A stretch of DNA of 16,969 bases from Thermodesulfovibrionia bacterium. GTDB taxonomy: Bacteria; Nitrospirota; Thermodesulfovibrionia; UBA6902. The stretch is from contig CAMYJJ010000034.1 in NCBI GenBank assembly GCA_947258735.1, positions 1 to 16,969 on the forward strand, written 5' to 3'. Positions 7,141 through 14,366 of this stretch are shown here, piece after piece. Position numbers and translations under genes: made by a program. A model generated the notes under the pieces. The model saw nothing but the letters and a program-made list of their open reading frames with translations. It ran no database searches and was not told the origin of the DNA. Positions within the stretch are counted from its first letter, which is position 1, and every line of letters starts with the position of its first letter.

Positions 7141-7161
7141 TTAAAAAGGAGGAGGTATATT

Positions 7162-7608
7162 ATGGATAGCACAATTATTATTACAGCTGATCTGGGCCAT
7201 TATAAGGCCTACAGAGTTACCAAGGAACGTCAGGACATCAGTCCCAGAGTTACACTTATTGCAAGCAATGAATCTATTGAAGGGAAAAGTAAATTAGGGG
7301 AAAAATTAAGTGATACAGGAGGAAGGTTCAGGAGGGCCGGAGGTAAGAATGAGGTTGCAAAGGGATCTGGTGAACGACATAACATTGAGCTGGAAATGCA
7401 AAAAAAGCTCTCAAAAAAGATAGCAAATGATATAAATGCATTAATTGAGAACGAGGGCTGTGTTGAATGGTACCTTGCATCAAGCAAGAAAATAAACAGA
7501 AAGATAATTGATAATCTGAAGCCTAAGGTAAAAGACAGACTGGTAAAAAATATCACAGCTGATTTAACCGGAGTAGGCAAATCTGAAGTCCTGGGACATT
7601 TCACATAA
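7162..7608 (+). CDS. Host attachment / BaeRF12-type (eRF1-like) protein
   Basis: The 148-residue protein resembles the family once named 'host attachment protein' and now bacterial archaeo-eukaryotic release factor family 12. It opens with TIIITADLGHYKAYRV, has a polar glycine- and arginine-rich middle (about 40-75), and ends in an LTGVGKSEVLGHF segment. Family members have an eRF1 domain 2-like fold; a ribosome-linked role is proposed from structure prediction, while the host-attachment name came from a plant-associated bacterium. No GGQ-like peptidyl-hydrolysis motif is visible. The start is fixed by GGAGGAGG 6 nt upstream of ATG. A DksA-like gene follows 80 nt downstream on the same strand but has its own promoter. 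Family assignment is from recall of sequence character and is moderate. Confidence 0.65.
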   Translation: MDSTIIITADLGHYKAYRVTKERQDISPRVTLIASNESIEGKSKLGEKLSDTGGRFRRAGGKNEVAKGSGERHNIELEMQKKLSKKIANDINALIENEGCVEWYLASSKKINRKIIDNLKPKVKDRLVKNITADLTGVGKSEVLGHFT

Positions 7609-7644
7609 TATATAGTGCTACATTTCAAAATTGTCTTTAAGTTT

Positions 7645-7674
7645 TTGTCACGCGGTACTTTCATCATCTATAAA
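7645..7674 (+). promoter_or_regulatory. Promoter of the DksA/TraR-like gene
   Basis: TTGTCA (7645-7650) and TATAAA (7669-7674) each match the sigma70 consensus at 5/6 and are 18 nt apart. Transcription would begin near 7681, leaving fewer than 10 nt before the ATG at 7689, and no clear ribosome binding site is present. Confidence 0.5.
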
Positions 7675-7688
7675 AAAGCGAGTTGTCA

Positions 7689-8024
7689 ATGAATGAAGAA
7701 CAGAGAAATAATTTAAAGTCATTGATCACTAAAGAGATTGATGAGCTTAAACATTCAATCGAACGGGTGAAGGAAACTGTCCGGCCTGTGGCCCCTGATG
7801 ACGCTATAGGCCGCCTTACTAGAATGGAGGCCATTAATGCCAAAAGCGTCAGCGAAGCAAATCTTCGATCATCTCAGGCCAGACTGAGCAAGCTGGAATT
7901 TGCTCTCAGGAATATTGATGATCCTGAATTCGGTATCTGTGCCGGCTGTGAAGAGCCGATACCTATTGGACGATTGATGGTCATGCCGGAAAGCAGGATG
8001 TGCGTGAAATGTATTGATGGGTAA
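7689..8024 (+). CDS. DksA/TraR-family zinc-finger protein
   Basis: The 111-residue protein has a long coiled-coil hairpin (about 1-75) and a four-cysteine zinc finger (Cys84, Cys87, Cys105, Cys108) in FGICAGCEEPIPIGRLMVMP...MCVKC. The hairpin turn carries APDDAIGR, with acidic residues and alanine comparable to the DxxDxA tip of E. coli DksA. That tip enters the RNA polymerase secondary channel and helps ppGpp-dependent control of initiation. At 111 residues it is shorter than DksA (about 150) and closer to the TraR/DksA-like short proteins. ATG at 7689 is preferred; an in-frame TTG at 7683 would add two residues. It lies downstream of the BaeRF12 gene and upstream of a palindromic repeat separating it from a convergent lipoprotein gene. 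Confidence 0.85.
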   Translation: MNEEQRNNLKSLITKEIDELKHSIERVKETVRPVAPDDAIGRLTRMEAINAKSVSEANLRSSQARLSKLEFALRNIDDPEFGICAGCEEPIPIGRLMVMPESRMCVKCIDG

Positions 8025-8067
8025 TTTGGATACATCTGGATTGCTAAGTACATAATTTAATAAAAAA

Positions 8068-8204
8068 GGGTTCTGGTATTCAGGGATTCGAGTGAAAGAA
8101 TAATAATTGAAAATGCTGCACTAAAGTAATCCTTTTTTGTTGTCGTTCCCTTGAATCCCTGACTGCCGACAGGCAGGCGCAAACCCTTGACTCCTTGAAT
8201 CCTG
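8068..8204. repeat. Long intergenic palindromic repeat, copy 2 (diverged)
   Basis: Imperfect inverted arms pair at 8080-8096 and 8146-8162 (15 of 17 positions), with the shared outer motif AAGGGTT near 8066-8072 and 8182-8188. The same 8-bp style steps (GATTCAAG, GAGTCAAG) seen in copy 1 occur on the minus reading of 8185-8204. An extra small hairpin, CTGCC-GACA-GGCAG (8163-8176), interrupts the right arm. A6GG at 8062-8069 and CCT6 at 8131-8138 also pair. It lies between convergent genes and probably serves as, or has taken the place of, a transcription barrier. Confidence 0.6.
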
Positions 8205-8212
8205 TTCTGACA

Positions 8213-9382
8213 TTACCTGATAAAATCAATGACATTTGCACTGAATGTCCATGGTCCGGCTCCGCAACCCTGTCCTGTCCGTGCTTCAAATTTCAGTGAG
8301 GTCCCGGATATGACTTCTATAAAGACACTGTCTGATGAAGCATCGTAACAGTAGACCTGACCATCCGCAGTTACCTGATCAAAACGTCTATTCAGTGTCC
8401 CACTTGTGACAGGTGTAAAGTTCAGTACCTGTCCGTCCAAAGAGCTTCCTACATTTCCGATAGATATTCCGCCTTCTGAAGGTGTTATATTGTCATATGC
8501 AAGTGCAATGCCATATGCTTCCACAAACCCTCCTGCCGGCATGGTGTTTGTTACCCATACTCCCTGAGCAGTGCCAGCAACATCAAAATCAACCTTGCCG
8601 CACACCGGAGCAGTTGTGCGTATTACAGAGCCGTCATATCGACCCAGTTTAGCTTCCAGTGTACTTTTCATTGCAGGTTCATAGTAGTCGAGCGGACATG
8701 CTGTTGTGAGATAGTGGCTGTGGCGCGACGGATTTACAAAGAAAAGGTTTGTGCGGCTGTCATCAAGTCCATAATCAAGGGTACCTAAATAACTGACAGT
8801 ACCTAGCCGGGTCCCGGCTTTCACAGGAATGTCAGTTGATACGGAACAGTTGGTTGCTGTTTCATCAGCAGTGCTGTAGGTCTGGCAGTTGTTATTAAGC
8901 TGTGAACTGACCTGATTGAGAAGTGATGAATCAAGGTCCATGATGTGGTTGAAGTATCCTTCCACCTCTTTGCATACTGCAAACCGGATACTGTAATCAG
9001 ACGTATAGGACCTTGTAGTTGGACCGTAGGTAGTCTGATCAATTGATATGATTGTTATATCTCCTGGTGAAAATACATCTTCCCTGTCCTGGGGCTGCGG
9101 TGGAGTTTGAGGATCAGTGGTGTAACAGCCTGTATGTCGCGTTGGAAAGGTGTGTGAAGACGGATTAAGCGTCCCCAGGGGTGAAATAGCCGTGAGCGCA
9201 TTTAAATCGATAGGTGAATGGGTAAATAACTCGCTGCTGGTGCATGATGGAAGATTGTTGCCTGAACCATTGTCGCCTGAACCATTGTCGCCTCCTCCCC
9301 CACAACTGAGTAGACTGAACATTAATGTAATACAGATCAGTGTGCTGATGATTAATATTTTCATACGTGGTTTCTTACTCAT
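8213..9382 (-). CDS. Lipoprotein with weak M23-peptidase-like core
   Basis: The 389-residue exported lipoprotein has a type II signal ending in SLLSC (Cys27), then a flexible GGGGDNGSGDNGSGNN linker. The ATG at 9382 is preferred over GTG at 9391 because GGAAAGGGTG forms its ribosome binding site. The core shows an order reminiscent of M23 (LytM) beta-barrels: DVFSPGDITII, then RFAVCKEVEGYFNHI, then PVKAGTRLGTVSYLGTLDYGLDD. The canonical HxxxD and HxH zinc ligands are not evident, so it is at best a degenerate, non-catalytic relative. The C-terminal third is beta-rich and unassigned, ending in CGAGPWTFSANVIDFIR. It is divergent to mltA, a lytic transglycosylase, which fits a cell-wall-binding role. 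The export call is sure; the M23 comparison is tentative. Confidence 0.72.
   Translation of the reverse strand: MSKKPRMKILIISTLICITLMFSLLSCGGGGDNGSGDNGSGNNLPSCTSSELFTHSPIDLNALTAISPLGTLNPSSHTFPTRHTGCYTTDPQTPPQPQDREDVFSPGDITIISIDQTTYGPTTRSYTSDYSIRFAVCKEVEGYFNHIMDLDSSLLNQVSSQLNNNCQTYSTADETATNCSVSTDIPVKAGTRLGTVSYLGTLDYGLDDSRTNLFFVNPSRHSHYLTTACPLDYYEPAMKSTLEAKLGRYDGSVIRTTAPVCGKVDFDVAGTAQGVWVTNTMPAGGFVEAYGIALAYDNITPSEGGISIGNVGSSLDGQVLNFTPVTSGTLNRRFDQVTADGQVYCYDASSDSVFIEVISGTSLKFEARTGQGCGAGPWTFSANVIDFIR
9260..9289 (-). repeat. 15-bp tandem duplication in the lipoprotein linker
   Basis: Two exact copies of GCCTGAACCATTGTC (9260-9274 and 9275-9289) encode the repeated GDNGS-type linker just after the lipid-anchor cysteine. 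Changes in copy number would keep the frame and alter only the tether length. Confidence 0.8.
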
Positions 9383-9399
9383 AATTAACACCCTTTCCG

Positions 9400-9405
9400 A
9401 TTATA
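9400..9405 (-). promoter_or_regulatory. -10 box of the lipoprotein gene
   Basis: A perfect TATAAT on the minus strand (9405-9400) lies 17 nt before the ATG at 9382, directly followed by the GGAAAGGGTG ribosome binding site. The sequence 17 nt upstream (TTATAT) is a poor -35. Confidence 0.4.
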
Positions 9406-9555
9406 TGACTTGCTTGTTGTGTATATAACATCTAACCATCATTATGGCTGATATTCTCTTTGCTTAAGTCATTAACATTTATATCGGTATTGAGGGAGAT
9501 TTTATTAAAATATTTATTTTTTCATGCCGATCTGGATTATGTAGAGCTTTTTCCA

Positions 9556-9561
9556 TATAAT
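9556..9561 (+). promoter_or_regulatory. -10 box of mltA
   Basis: A perfect TATAAT lies 11 nt before the mltA ATG (9573), leaving a predicted leader of about 5 nt. TAGGA at 9564-9568 could be a ribosome binding site, but it would sit at the very 5' end of such a transcript. No good -35 is seen. The divergent gap 9383-9572 holds nothing else beyond an imperfect ATCGGTAT/ATGCCGAT inverted repeat. Confidence 0.4.
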
Positions 9562-9572
9562 CTTAGGAACCC

Positions 9573-10772
9573 ATGAAAATTAATCACAGGATATGGCTGG
9601 CCTGTATGCCGGTAATGCTCATGTCAGTATGGTATGGCTGCTCCCTTTTTATTAAGCCCGGACCAGAGCCGGGATTGACAGAACTGACGTCAAAGGAAGT
9701 ATCTCACAAGGATTGGATAGATGATCTGGTGTTCAGGGATATAGATCGCGCGATTGAACAGTCAATCAGGTATTATGACCGGGTTTCCGCAGATGAATCA
9801 TTTAAGTATGGAGAACTAAGTTACTCAGCAGAAGAAATGATTGCTTCCATGCGGTTATTCCTCAATATAGTGAAGATGAAAGATGTGAATAAACATGCTG
9901 TTCAAATAAAAAAGAAGTTTAAGTTTTTTGAAAGTAAAAACTCTGAAGGCGAGGCCTTTTTCACCGGTTATTATGAACCCCGGCTGGAAGGGAGTCCTGT
10001 ACCAACACAAGAATTTGACGAACCTCTGTATGCTACTCCGCATGATCTCATAGAAGTTAAACTCGGTGCATTTTCTGAACAATGGAAGGATGAAAAAATT
10101 GTAGGCCGTCTGGAGGGGAATAAACTTGTACCATTTGATTCAAGAAATGATATTGTGTATAAAAAATCTCTTTCCGGACGTGCAGATCCTATAGCATATG
10201 TAAATGAGATTGAACTCTTCTTTCTGCAAATACAGGGATCAGGGCTGATCAGTATGCATGACGGTACTATAATACGGGTTAATTATGCAGAGAAAAATGG
10301 GCATCCTTACAGAGCAATCGGAAGAATATTATCAGACAGAATACCTGAAGAGGAAATGTCTTTGCAGGCGATAAAAAAGTATCTTTATTCTCATCCTGAT
10401 GAAGTAAAGGATATTCTGAATTACAACCAGAGCTATGTTTTTTTTCGTGAGACAGAAGAGGGGCCCCTTGGTAACATAAACGTGCCCTTAACACCGCTCC
10501 GCTCCATAGCAATGGACAAGAGGGGAATACCAAAGGGCGGTCTGGTCTTTATACAGACCGAAATTCCTGTTATTTCCGAAAATCAAACTGCCGGATGGGA
10601 ACCGGTTCAGCGATTTGGCCTCATTCAGGACACAGGAGGAGCAATACGTCAACACGGGAGAGCGGATATATTCTTTGGTAATGGAAAGAATGCAGAAATG
10701 ATAGCAGGTCATATGAAGCAGAGAGGGAGGATTTTTCTGCTGGTTGCAAAGAAAGAATATCTGAATCAGTGA
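9573..10772 (+). CDS. mltA: Membrane-bound lytic murein transglycosylase A
   Basis: The 399-residue protein cleaves the glycan strands of peptidoglycan to 1,6-anhydro products at the outer membrane. An N-terminal hydrophobic segment ends in WYGC (Cys23), a poor but possible lipobox. The MltA domain is recognised by FFTGYYEPRLEGS (about 130-142) and IELFFLQIQGSG. The C-terminal 3D domain follows, with QDTGGAIRQHGRADIFFG. Asp365 in RADIFFG aligns with the catalytic aspartate of E. coli MltA, and Asp353 is in the conserved QDTGG. Length is near the family norm. The start is the only one that gives a signal segment. It is divergent to the M23-like lipoprotein and tail-to-tail with the CULT gene, sharing 7 nt. 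Confidence 0.92.
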   Translation: MKINHRIWLACMPVMLMSVWYGCSLFIKPGPEPGLTELTSKEVSHKDWIDDLVFRDIDRAIEQSIRYYDRVSADESFKYGELSYSAEEMIASMRLFLNIVKMKDVNKHAVQIKKKFKFFESKNSEGEAFFTGYYEPRLEGSPVPTQEFDEPLYATPHDLIEVKLGAFSEQWKDEKIVGRLEGNKLVPFDSRNDIVYKKSLSGRADPIAYVNEIELFFLQIQGSGLISMHDGTIIRVNYAEKNGHPYRAIGRILSDRIPEEEMSLQAIKKYLYSHPDEVKDILNYNQSYVFFRETEEGPLGNINVPLTPLRSIAMDKRGIPKGGLVFIQTEIPVISENQTAGWEPVQRFGLIQDTGGAIRQHGRADIFFGNGKNAEMIAGHMKQRGRIFLLVAKKEYLNQ

Positions 10773-11191
10773 TTTGATGCTGCGTCTGTCAGCCGGTCAA
10801 GGATGAGGCCGAAGAAGTGATGGTCATTTTTTTGATAGAACCATCCGAGGTGTACCATGCAGTTTGAGCATATGCTTATGCTCCAGGTGAAACCGGCAAA
10901 CCATGTATTTTCAAGGGTAGACTCGTCCTCGATGGCGCAGCCCTCAGCGTGAGAAAAACATCCGAGCTGAAAGACCAGACCTTCAGGGTTCAGAAAGGTA
11001 TGCCGGTGATGATCATTGACCGTAATGACCTGTTCCGGTCCTGTAACAACATGCCCGCAGTTCTCACATAAAATAACCTGGCCTTTTAAAATACCGAATT
11101 TTTTTTCTGACTTTATAACAACGTCATCAGATGGTTTATCTGATGGAGGTTTACAATAAACTGTTTGATCGACCTGTACGTTTTTATCCAA
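10766..11191 (-). CDS. CULT-domain (cereblon-like) zinc protein
   Basis: The 141-residue protein carries a complete CULT domain, the thalidomide-binding fold of human cereblon, in its last 100 residues. Four cysteines for structural zinc (CENC at 42-45, CSNC at 108-111) and three tryptophans (97, 103, 117) line up with the zinc ligands and the aromatic cage Trp380, Trp386 and Trp400 of cereblon, in TWFAGFTW...HLGWFY. A HFFGLILDRL end matches the cereblon KFWGL segment. Small stand-alone bacterial CULT proteins are known (for example from Magnetospirillum); their native ligand and role are unsettled. The N-terminal 38 residues are unassigned. The TTG at 11191 overlaps the coaE stop (ATTGGATAA) by 8 nt and suggests translational coupling. 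An ATG at 11251 would give 161 residues but a 68-nt overlap. The 3' end overlaps the mltA stop. Confidence 0.85.
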   Translation of the reverse strand: MDKNVQVDQTVYCKPPSDKPSDDVVIKSEKKFGILKGQVILCENCGHVVTGPEQVITVNDHHRHTFLNPEGLVFQLGCFSHAEGCAIEDESTLENTWFAGFTWSISICSNCMVHLGWFYQKNDHHFFGLILDRLTDAASNH

Positions 11192-11789
11192 TGTCCCGCA
11201 GCCTCTGAAATATCCTTTCCACCCTGTGAGAGGTTGTATTGATATCTCCATTGTTTTCGATCAGAAAGTCAGCCAGTTTTTTCTTTTTGTAGATCGGCAT
11301 CTGGGACCGGAACCTTTTCATAATGTCATTTTCTGTAAACCCTTTATTGATGAGTCTGTCTACCGCTGTTTGCCTTTTTGAGTGGACAACAATTGTTTTA
11401 TCAAAATAATTTCCATATCCTGCTTCAAACAGCAAAGGAACTTCAAATATAATAAGGGCATCAGGGTCTTCTTTCATTTTTTTGGATCTGACAGCTTTTA
11501 TTTCTGCAAGGACACCCGGATGGATAATCTTTTCTATGGTTTTCCTCTTGTCCGGATTATTGAAAATGATTGCGGCCACCTTTTTTTTATGCAATGAATT
11601 ACCTGATGATGATTTAATCAGGACTTCATCACCAAGGACCCTGGATATCTTTCTGATTATGTTGTCCTGTTGTAATATCTTATGAACAAATGCATCTGTA
11701 TTAAATGTATAAGCGCCGAGCTTTTTAAACATTCCCAGAACGGTTGTCTTCCCCATTCCGAAATTGCCTGTCAGGCCTATGGTTGGCAT
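11184..11789 (-). CDS. coaE: Dephospho-CoA kinase
   Basis: The 201-residue enzyme phosphorylates the 3' hydroxyl of dephospho-CoA, the last step of coenzyme A synthesis in the cytoplasm. The P-loop is GLTGNFGMGKTT (5-16); the conserved DAFVHKIL follows, and the middle contains HPGV and the FEVPLLFEAG motif typical of CoaE. The first residue of the family P-loop (usually GGIGSGKS) is altered to GNFGMGKT but keeps the essential GK. The ATG at 11789 is chosen because CoaE proteins begin MxxIGLTG and an extended -10 box lies just upstream. An ATG at 11825 would add 12 residues unlike the family and has no ribosome binding site. The CULT gene overlaps its 3' end. Confidence 0.92.
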   Translation of the reverse strand: MPTIGLTGNFGMGKTTVLGMFKKLGAYTFNTDAFVHKILQQDNIIRKISRVLGDEVLIKSSSGNSLHKKKVAAIIFNNPDKRKTIEKIIHPGVLAEIKAVRSKKMKEDPDALIIFEVPLLFEAGYGNYFDKTIVVHSKRQTAVDRLINKGFTENDIMKRFRSQMPIYKKKKLADFLIENNGDINTTSHRVERIFQRLRDIG

Positions 11790-11795
11790 AGGCTG

Positions 11796-11804
11796 ATTAT
11801 AACA
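11796..11804 (-). promoter_or_regulatory. Extended -10 promoter of coaE (leaderless)
   Basis: On the minus strand TGTTATAAT (11804-11796) is a perfect extended -10. It ends 6 nt before the ATG at 11789, the same geometry as at amrS. No ribosome binding site is present. If the ATG at 11825 were used instead, this element would lie inside the coding region. Confidence 0.5.
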
Positions 11805-11924
11805 ATTTTCAATGTATGATTGCATGGTACACTGCCGATTAAAGCTTAAATATTAGTGAATTACAGATCAGAACCGCTTTTTTTTACCAGTGGAATCACA
11901 GCAGATATTAATAAAACAGAATTC

Positions 11925-11953
11925 TTGACTTACCTTAAGGAGATTGATAATAT
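11925..11953 (+). promoter_or_regulatory. Promoter of the rpiB-glyA-nrdR operon
   Basis: TTGACT (11925-11930) and TAATAT (11948-11953) are 17 nt apart, with a TGA just before the -10 that adds an extended -10 contact. A perfect TATAAT at 11951-11956 overlaps it but would need a 20-nt spacer. The start near 11960 gives a leader of about 100 nt, much longer than for other genes here. The leader contains an inverted repeat CATGATA/TATCATG (11968-11974, 11992-11998). No known riboswitch pattern was recognised. Confidence 0.6.
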
Positions 11954-12059
11954 AATCTGCACCAAATCATGATATCTTTCCTTATGCCTTTTATCATGTG
12001 GGAAAACCTAAAGGAATCTAAATGTTATCAATATGTTATGAGCAGGTGCGGAGGGTATT

Positions 12060-12506
12060 ATGAAAGTGGCCATTGGATGTGATCATGCAGGTGTCTCAAT
12101 GAAACACGAAATTGTTCCGGTACTGGATGAACTCTCCATAGATTGGGAAGATTTTGGCACCAAAGACGAAGAGTCAGTCGATTATCCTGACTTTGGTGAA
12201 AAGGTCTCTGAGGCTGTTTCCAAAGGAGTTGTGGACAGAGGTATTCTGATCTGCGGTACAGGTATCGGCATGTCAATTGTGGCAAACAAGATGCCCGGCA
12301 TCAGGGCTGCCCTGTGCCAGGAGGACTACTCAGCCAAAATGAGCAGGCTTCATAATGATGCCAATGTTCTGGTACTGCCCGGAAGAATTATCGACCAGGA
12401 AAAGGCACGTGAAATAGTGAAAACGTGGTTTACCACCGATTTTGAAGGCGGACGGCACCAGAGACGGCTGGACAAAATAAAGGACATAGAAGAAAAGCAG
12501 ACTTAA
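12060..12506 (+). CDS. rpiB: Ribose-5-phosphate isomerase B
   Basis: The 148-residue enzyme interconverts ribose 5-phosphate and ribulose 5-phosphate in the pentose phosphate pathway. The N-terminal IGCDHAGVSMK (5-15) and ICGTGIGMSI (64-73) are the RpiB/LacAB phosphate-binding and active-site motifs. Cys65 is the catalytic base position, and His98-Asn99 follow in the conserved RLHNDANVLVLPGR segment. Length matches the family (about 145-150). GGAGGG at 12050-12055 gives the start. glyA follows 3 nt after the stop, so it is the first gene of a rpiB-glyA-nrdR operon, an order seen in many bacteria. Confidence 0.95.
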   Translation: MKVAIGCDHAGVSMKHEIVPVLDELSIDWEDFGTKDEESVDYPDFGEKVSEAVSKGVVDRGILICGTGIGMSIVANKMPGIRAALCQEDYSAKMSRLHNDANVLVLPGRIIDQEKAREIVKTWFTTDFEGGRHQRRLDKIKDIEEKQT

Positions 12507-12509
12507 TTA

Positions 12510-13763
12510 ATGAACAATGACGATTTAGAAAAATTTGACCCTGAGATTTATAATGCCGTCAGGGACGAGATACAACGTGAACAGGACAAGATAGTCCTCA
12601 TCGCTTCTGAAAACTACGCAAGCAGGGCGGTACTCCAGGCACAGGGCTCGGTCTTTACCAATAAATATGCAGAAGGGTATCCGGGCAGACGGTACTATGG
12701 CGGGTGTGAATATGCCGATAAGGTAGAAACACTTGCTATAGAGCGGGCCAAAGAGCTGTTTGGCGCAGAACATGTCAATGTACAGCCCCATTCCGGTTCA
12801 CAGGCAAATATGGCAGTATATTTTGCCGTACTTAAACCCGGAGACAAAATCCTTGGTATGGACCTCAATCATGGCGGCCATCTCTCGCATGGAGCTAAAG
12901 TCAACTTTACGGGAAAGTATTATAAAATCCATTCATATGGCGTAGACAAAGTCACAGGCCTGATTGATTATGACAATCTCCGTAAGCTGGCAAAAAAACA
13001 TAAACCAAAGCTGATCATCGGGGGAGCAAGCGCTTATTCCAGGACCCTTGATTTTAAGCTGTTTGCTGAAATCGCCAAGGAAGCAAAGGCCTACTTCATG
13101 GCTGACATCGCCCATATTGCGGGATTAATAGCAACAGGGAACCATCCGTCACCCGTTCCTTATGCTGACTTTGTGACAAGTACATCTCATAAGACCCTGA
13201 GAGGCCCCCGGGGAGGTATGATCATGTGCAAGGCTGAATATGCAAAGGTCATAGACAGAGTGATTTTCCCCGGAATGCAGGGGGGCCCCCTCATGCATGT
13301 CATAGCTGCAAAAGCAGTTGCGTTTAAGGAGGCCCAGTCCGATGAGTTCAAGGCATATCAGCTTCAGATCATCAGGAATGCAAAAGAGATGGCAGACGTT
13401 TTAATGGGCAGGGGATTGCAAGTGATATCAGGGGGCACTGATACCCATTTAATGCTTATTGATCTGACGGAGCTTAATATATCCGGAAGCGAGGCTGAAA
13501 CAGCACTGGACAGCGCGGGTATTACGGTGAACAAAAACTCTATCCCATATGATACAAAGCCTGCTACAGTAACCAGCGGCATACGGGTTGGAACTCCTAT
13601 CGTAACAAGTCGAAAAATGAAAGAATCTGAGATGGTTGAAATAGCTGAACTCATCGCAGCTGTTTTGCACGATCATAAGAACAGTGCGACCATCAAACGG
13701 GTAAAAGAAAAAGTCAGGGCCCTGTGTAAAAAATTTCCGGTGTATGAAGATATAACAATTTAA
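12510..13763 (+). CDS. glyA: Serine hydroxymethyltransferase
   Basis: This 417-residue PLP enzyme converts serine and tetrahydrofolate to glycine and methylene-tetrahydrofolate, the main one-carbon source. The sequence is full length and well conserved. ENYAS (34-38), [13 protein letters not shown] (53-65), HGGHLSHG (121-128), the DIAHIAGLI block (199-207) and [13 protein letters not shown], with the PLP-binding Lys228, are all intact. The start is 3 nt after the rpiB stop. No ribosome binding site is visible before the ATG, so its translation is probably coupled to rpiB. The methylene-tetrahydrofolate it makes is needed for thymidylate synthesis, which fits the downstream deoxynucleotide regulator nrdR. 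Confidence 0.97.
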   Translation: MNNDDLEKFDPEIYNAVRDEIQREQDKIVLIASENYASRAVLQAQGSVFTNKYAEGYPGRRYYGGCEYADKVETLAIERAKELFGAEHVNVQPHSGSQANMAVYFAVLKPGDKILGMDLNHGGHLSHGAKVNFTGKYYKIHSYGVDKVTGLIDYDNLRKLAKKHKPKLIIGGASAYSRTLDFKLFAEIAKEAKAYFMADIAHIAGLIATGNHPSPVPYADFVTSTSHKTLRGPRGGMIMCKAEYAKVIDRVIFPGMQGGPLMHVIAAKAVAFKEAQSDEFKAYQLQIIRNAKEMADVLMGRGLQVISGGTDTHLMLIDLTELNISGSEAETALDSAGITVNKNSIPYDTKPATVTSGIRVGTPIVTSRKMKESEMVEIAELIAAVLHDHKNSATIKRVKEKVRALCKKFPVYEDITI

Positions 13764-13800
13764 AGAGTGCACGGGTTGTGAGTTATCACTGCAAATCATC

Positions 13801-14265
13801 ATGCGTTGTCCCTTCTGCAATCATATAGAAGACAAAGTCATAGACTCCAGGCAGGGCAAGGATGCCGAAGTTATTCGCCGCCGCCGGGAGTGTCTGAAAT
13901 GTGAAGGCCGCTTTACCAGTTATGAACGAATAGAAAATATTCTTCCTCATGTAATCAAAAAAGATAACAGCAGGGTCCTTTTTGACAGACAGAAAATATT
14001 GCAGGGGCTGGAAAGGGCCTGTGAAAAAAGACCGGTAAGTGTAGAGGCCAGGGAAGATCTGGCATCCAGAATCGAAAAAAGTCTTCAGGCGACAGGAGAG
14101 AAGGAGATATCAAGCTCGTTTATAGGAGAAAAGATAATGGATTATCTCAAGGAGATAGATCAGGTTGCCTATGTACGGTTTGCATCTGTATACCGGCAGT
14201 TTAAAGATATCAAGGAATTCATGCAGGAAATTAATGACATAGTGTACAGGAAGAAAGAGCAGTAA
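13801..14265 (+). CDS. nrdR: Transcriptional repressor NrdR
   Basis: The 154-residue regulator represses ribonucleotide reductase genes in response to ATP/dATP. The N-terminal zinc ribbon has CPFC (3-6) and CLKC (31-34) around RRRRECLKCEGRFTSYER, and the ATP-cone domain occupies about 49-139. Length equals the family norm (150-160). It follows glyA by 37 nt on the same strand. A clear ribosome binding site is lacking within 15 nt of the ATG (GTGAG lies further up), but the MRCPFC start is invariant in the family. Its targets (nrd genes) are not in the window. Confidence 0.96.
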   Translation: MRCPFCNHIEDKVIDSRQGKDAEVIRRRRECLKCEGRFTSYERIENILPHVIKKDNSRVLFDRQKILQGLERACEKRPVSVEAREDLASRIEKSLQATGEKEISSSFIGEKIMDYLKEIDQVAYVRFASVYRQFKDIKEFMQEINDIVYRKKEQ

Positions 14266-14366
14266 AGACTCTCCCCCAACATGCATCCTCTGCATTCATA
14301 ACTAAATGAAATCGTGTGTTCTGCCGTATATATATGAAAGTAAATCAAATATATTACTGTCCCAGC

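Noticed and set aside
7230..7667. 145-residue minus-strand open frame opposite the BaeRF12 gene.
   Set aside because: The plus-strand gene has a promoter, strong ribosome binding site and family-like sequence. The minus frame has none and is a shadow.
9482..9531. Imperfect inverted repeat ATCGGTAT/ATGCCGAT upstream of mltA as an operator or terminator.
   Set aside because: 7 of 8 matches with a 34-nt AT-rich spacer is weak and could be chance.
14281..14295. ATGCA/TGCAT hairpin after nrdR as a terminator.
   Set aside because: The stem is only 5 bp and no T tract follows.
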